Source of the DNA: UBA11373 sp035291545 | GTDB taxonomy: Bacteria > Actinomycetota > Acidimicrobiia > Spongiisociales > UBA11373 | DNA: 64,000 nt | Direction: 5' to 3' | NCBI GenBank assembly: GCA_035291545.1 | Contig: DATDRW010000069.1 | Coordinates: 4,602-68,601, forward strand | Position numbers and translations under genes: made by a program | The notes under the pieces: generated by a model | Databases searched by the model: none | Seen by the model: only the letters and a program-made list of their open reading frames with translations | What the model was told of the DNA's origin: nothing | In this document: piece by piece, positions 61,800-64,000 of the stretch | How the letters are laid out: the number at the start of each line of letters is the position of its first letter | How positions within the stretch are numbered: position 1 is the stretch's first letter

Positions 61800-64000
61800 C
61801 CGGCATCGCCGGCATCGTTTTCGCCCTCGCCCGGGCGGAGCGCCTGCTGCGCGCCTCGGTCGCCGGGATGCCGTGGGAGGTCATCCTCGTTTCCGCCGCC
61901 CTGCTCGGCGCGGCCATCACCTGGGCGGGCATCGCCTACCGGGTCCGGGGCTGGATCATCGTCGTCGTCAACGCAGTCGCGGTCGGGCTCACCGTGTTCC
62001 GGATCGCCGTGCCGCAGACGACGTGGTTCATCTTCCCCACGGCCGACTCGCTCGCAACGCTGGGAAGCGAGCTCGCCTTCGCCCGGGACGTGATCCGCAG
62101 CGGTATCGCCCCGGTGATCCCCCTGTCGGGAATCATCGCCATCCTCGCCGTCGTCTTTTGGGCCATGGGAGCACTGCTGGCCTGGGGACTGCTGGTCGGC
62201 CGCCCCTACCTCGCCGTCGTCACCCCGCTGGTCGTGTACCTCGAGTTCGCCGTGATGGACAAACGACCCGGCGGCTGGTGGACGACCGTTTTCATGGCAG
62301 TGATCGGCTTCGCCCTCGTGGCGGTCGCCCTCGACCGGCGCCGTGACGGCACCGGCCTGCTCACGTCGGGCACGACGAGACGCACGGTCACCCGCTCGCT
62401 CCCGTCGATCGGCTTCGCCTCCCTGGTGGTCACGCTCGGACTGGCGCTCGTCACGGCCGATGCCGTCGCCGGCCTGGTGCCGCGGAGCGGTTACCTCGAC
62501 TGGCGCTCCGGCTCCGGCCTGAGCGGCGAGTACTTCGGGAGCGTCTCGTACAACCCGTTCGTCGGAATCCGCCAGCAGCTCCTCTCGCAGACCAACGTCC
62601 CCGTGTTCGTGGCCTCCGTCGAGGGCGACATCACCGCCGGCGAGGTGTACTGGCGCATGGTGACACTCGACGCGTTCAACGGCACCCAGTGGCACGTCGG
62701 CGGCGACCCCGAGATCGAACGGGCGGACGAACTCGAGAGGTTCGAGATCGCCGGGCACGCCTTTGCCGGGCCGACGGCATCGATCACCTCCACAGTCACG
62801 ATCCTCGCTCTGCAGCAGGATTGGCTTCCGGCGCCGTACTCGCCGACCCTGCTGGTGTCGGAGAACACCGCGGTGGACCGCGGCTACCGGGTCAAGACGG
62901 ACGACGCCTCGCTGCGCTTCGACGCGCTCACCTACCGGGGGATGGCATACACCGTTGAGTCCCAGGTGCCGGTGCCGGACCTCAACGTGCTCGGCCGCCT
63001 CCCCGACGGAACGACCTCGGTGGTCTTCCGCGGCGCCATCGCCGCCGGAGAGTTCACGCTCACCCAGGACGTCACCCCCGCGGCCGCCGAACGGACCCTC
63101 CCCGACGAGGACCGCTATCTCGACCTGCCCGACGACCTCGATCCGGGCATCCGCTCGCTGGCGCTGGCGACCACCCGCAACCTGCAGACCGATTTCGAGA
63201 AGGGGCTTGCGCTGGAGGTGTTCTTCCTCACCCCGGGGAACTTCCGCTACTCGACGTCGGTCCTCCCCGGTCACGGCGCCACCGACCTCGCCGATTGGCT
63301 CCTCGTCCCGGAGAGCGACAACTACCGCACCGGATACTGCGAGCAATTTTCTGCGGCGATGGCCGTCATGGCGCGGCTCCTCGGCATCCCGAGCCGCGTG
63401 GTCCTCGGCTTCTCCCCCGGCACGGTGCTCGAGGACGGACGGGTCGTCGTCCGCGATCGCAACGCCCACGCCTGGGTCGAGTTGTGGATGCCGAACCAGG
63501 GATGGGTTCGCTTCGACCCGACCCCGCGCGGCGACACCGTCGGCACCACCGGCGAGATCCCATTCGATGTCGCGTCCTACCTCGACGTGCCCGAGCCGGA
63601 TCGACCGGTGTTCGGGGGGAACAACCCCGATCCGGTGATCTTCCGCGACGACGAGATCGACGTTCCCACGACGCCCATCGACATCCGGCCCGGCGGCGAC
63701 ACCCTCAGCGCCCCGGTACTGCCGGGGTTGGTGCTGCAGGCGATGCTCGCAATGCTCGGACTGTTCGGTCTCGTTCCTGCGATGAAATGGGTGCGCCGGT
63801 CCCGCCGGATGCGCCGACTCGCCACCGGCGACATTTCGGCCGCCTGGCGGGAGATCGTCGACCGCCTCTCCGATCTCGGCGATGGGCCGGACCCGGCAAC
63901 CACACCGGCCGAGGTCGCTGCCGGCATCGACCCGGCGATGAGGCCGCTCGCCGACGTGTATTCCGAAGCGACCTACGGACCAGCGGGATCGGTCGTTCCG
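61775..64000 (+). CDS. Transglutaminase-like membrane protein (partial)
   Basis: The first 742 codons are visible, then the window ends in frame. About six N-terminal helices (to about 235), a beta-rich region, then a transglutaminase core with Cys522 (TGYCEQFSAAMAVMARLLGI), His565 (RNAHAWVELW) and Asp581 (VRFDPTPR). A further helix near 650 and a cytoplasmic tail follow (DUF3488/TgpA architecture). The GTG at 61775 has GGAG five bases up; an ATG at 61751 is possible. Third gene of the MoxR-DUF58-transglutaminase operon. Confidence 0.92.
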   Translation, partial: MVYRLSWVAGIAGIVFALARAERLLRASVAGMPWEVILVSAALLGAAITWAGIAYRVRGWIIVVVNAVAVGLTVFRIAVPQTTWFIFPTADSLATLGSELAFARDVIRSGIAPVIPLSGIIAILAVVFWAMGALLAWGLLVGRPYLAVVTPLVVYLEFAVMDKRPGGWWTTVFMAVIGFALVAVALDRRRDGTGLLTSGTTRRTVTRSLPSIGFASLVVTLGLALVTADAVAGLVPRSGYLDWRSGSGLSGEYFGSVSYNPFVGIRQQLLSQTNVPVFVASVEGDITAGEVYWRMVTLDAFNGTQWHVGGDPEIERADELERFEIAGHAFAGPTASITSTVTILALQQDWLPAPYSPTLLVSENTAVDRGYRVKTDDASLRFDALTYRGMAYTVESQVPVPDLNVLGRLPDGTTSVVFRGAIAAGEFTLTQDVTPAAAERTLPDEDRYLDLPDDLDPGIRSLALATTRNLQTDFEKGLALEVFFLTPGNFRYSTSVLPGHGATDLADWLLVPESDNYRTGYCEQFSAAMAVMARLLGIPSRVVLGFSPGTVLEDGRVVVRDRNAHAWVELWMPNQGWVRFDPTPRGDTVGTTGEIPFDVASYLDVPEPDRPVFGGNNPDPVIFRDDEIDVPTTPIDIRPGGDTLSAPVLPGLVLQAMLAMLGLFGLVPAMKWVRRSRRMRRLATGDISAAWREIVDRLSDLGDGPDPATTPAEVAAGIDPAMRPLADVYSEATYGPAGSVVP

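Noticed and set aside
61466..63469. 667-residue minus-strand frame
   Set aside because: Antisense shadow of the DUF58 and transglutaminase genes; rich in Glu/Asp/Arg/Gly with no recognisable fold.

Overview
The window is 64 kb of high-GC, very gene-dense DNA from an actinobacterium, on gene content possibly Acidimicrobiia or a relative (moderate confidence). Reasons: a division/cell-wall (dcw) cluster with sepF but no ftsA; meso-diaminopimelate-type MurE; a tandem pair of Get3/ArsA-like ATPases; an actinobacterial-type T-box leader before ileS; PolA with a dead proofreading domain; many GTG/TTG starts and 4-base stop/start overlaps. There is no phage, insertion sequence or CRISPR array. This is core chromosome.

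Layout. 1-5.2 kb (minus): N-terminal part of a TadZ/CpaE-like pseudo-receiver protein, rpsA, polA, a small coiled-coil gene. 5.25 kb: tRNA-Leu(CAA). 5.5-15.9 kb (minus): nadE, then a tryptophan operon read in the order ccdA, trpE, ygfZ, response regulator, histidine kinase, trpC, trpF, trpB, trpA; trpD and trpG are not here. 16-23 kb: CsaA-like protein, MFS and MATE exporters, nth, xpt, small membrane proteins, an EamA transporter. 23.1-27 kb (plus): a tandem ThyX protein and two ArsA-like ATPases. 27-31.5 kb: dnaE1 (minus) and a DUF2090 aldolase-like protein (plus). 31.7-35.1 kb (minus): a phosphofructokinase with pyrophosphate-type residues, rluD, lspA, a DksA/TraR zinc-finger protein, DUF167. 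35.2-38.6 kb (plus): T-box and ileS. 38.7-56.2 kb (minus): the complete dcw run mraZ-rsmH-ftsL-ftsI-murE-murF-mraY-murD-ftsW-murG-murC-murB-ftsQ-ftsZ-pgeF-yggS-sepF-yggT. 56.5-64 kb: SDR, LapA-like, HNH nuclease, degenerate resolvase domain, an unknown protein, and a MoxR-DUF58-transglutaminase operon running off the end.

How the genes work together. The dcw block makes lipid II (murC-F, mraY, murG), flips or polymerises and cross-links septal peptidoglycan (ftsW, ftsI, ftsQ, ftsL) and builds and anchors the Z ring (ftsZ, sepF). It is led by MraZ, whose 10-bp-spaced operator repeats overlap its own promoter. The trp genes make tryptophan from chorismate, with the two-component system apparently co-transcribed.

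The least expected structures are non-coding. (1) Five intergenic spacers are filled by degenerate tandem repeats with a strict 7-base period, most of them arranged so that the two halves are complementary. (2) A ~30-base inverted repeat between mraZ and rsmH would bury the rsmH ribosome site and GTG start in a hairpin that begins right after the mraZ stop codon. Among proteins, the tandem ThyX with complementary halves of the active-site motif and the resolvase-like protein that lacks key catalytic residues deserve attention.
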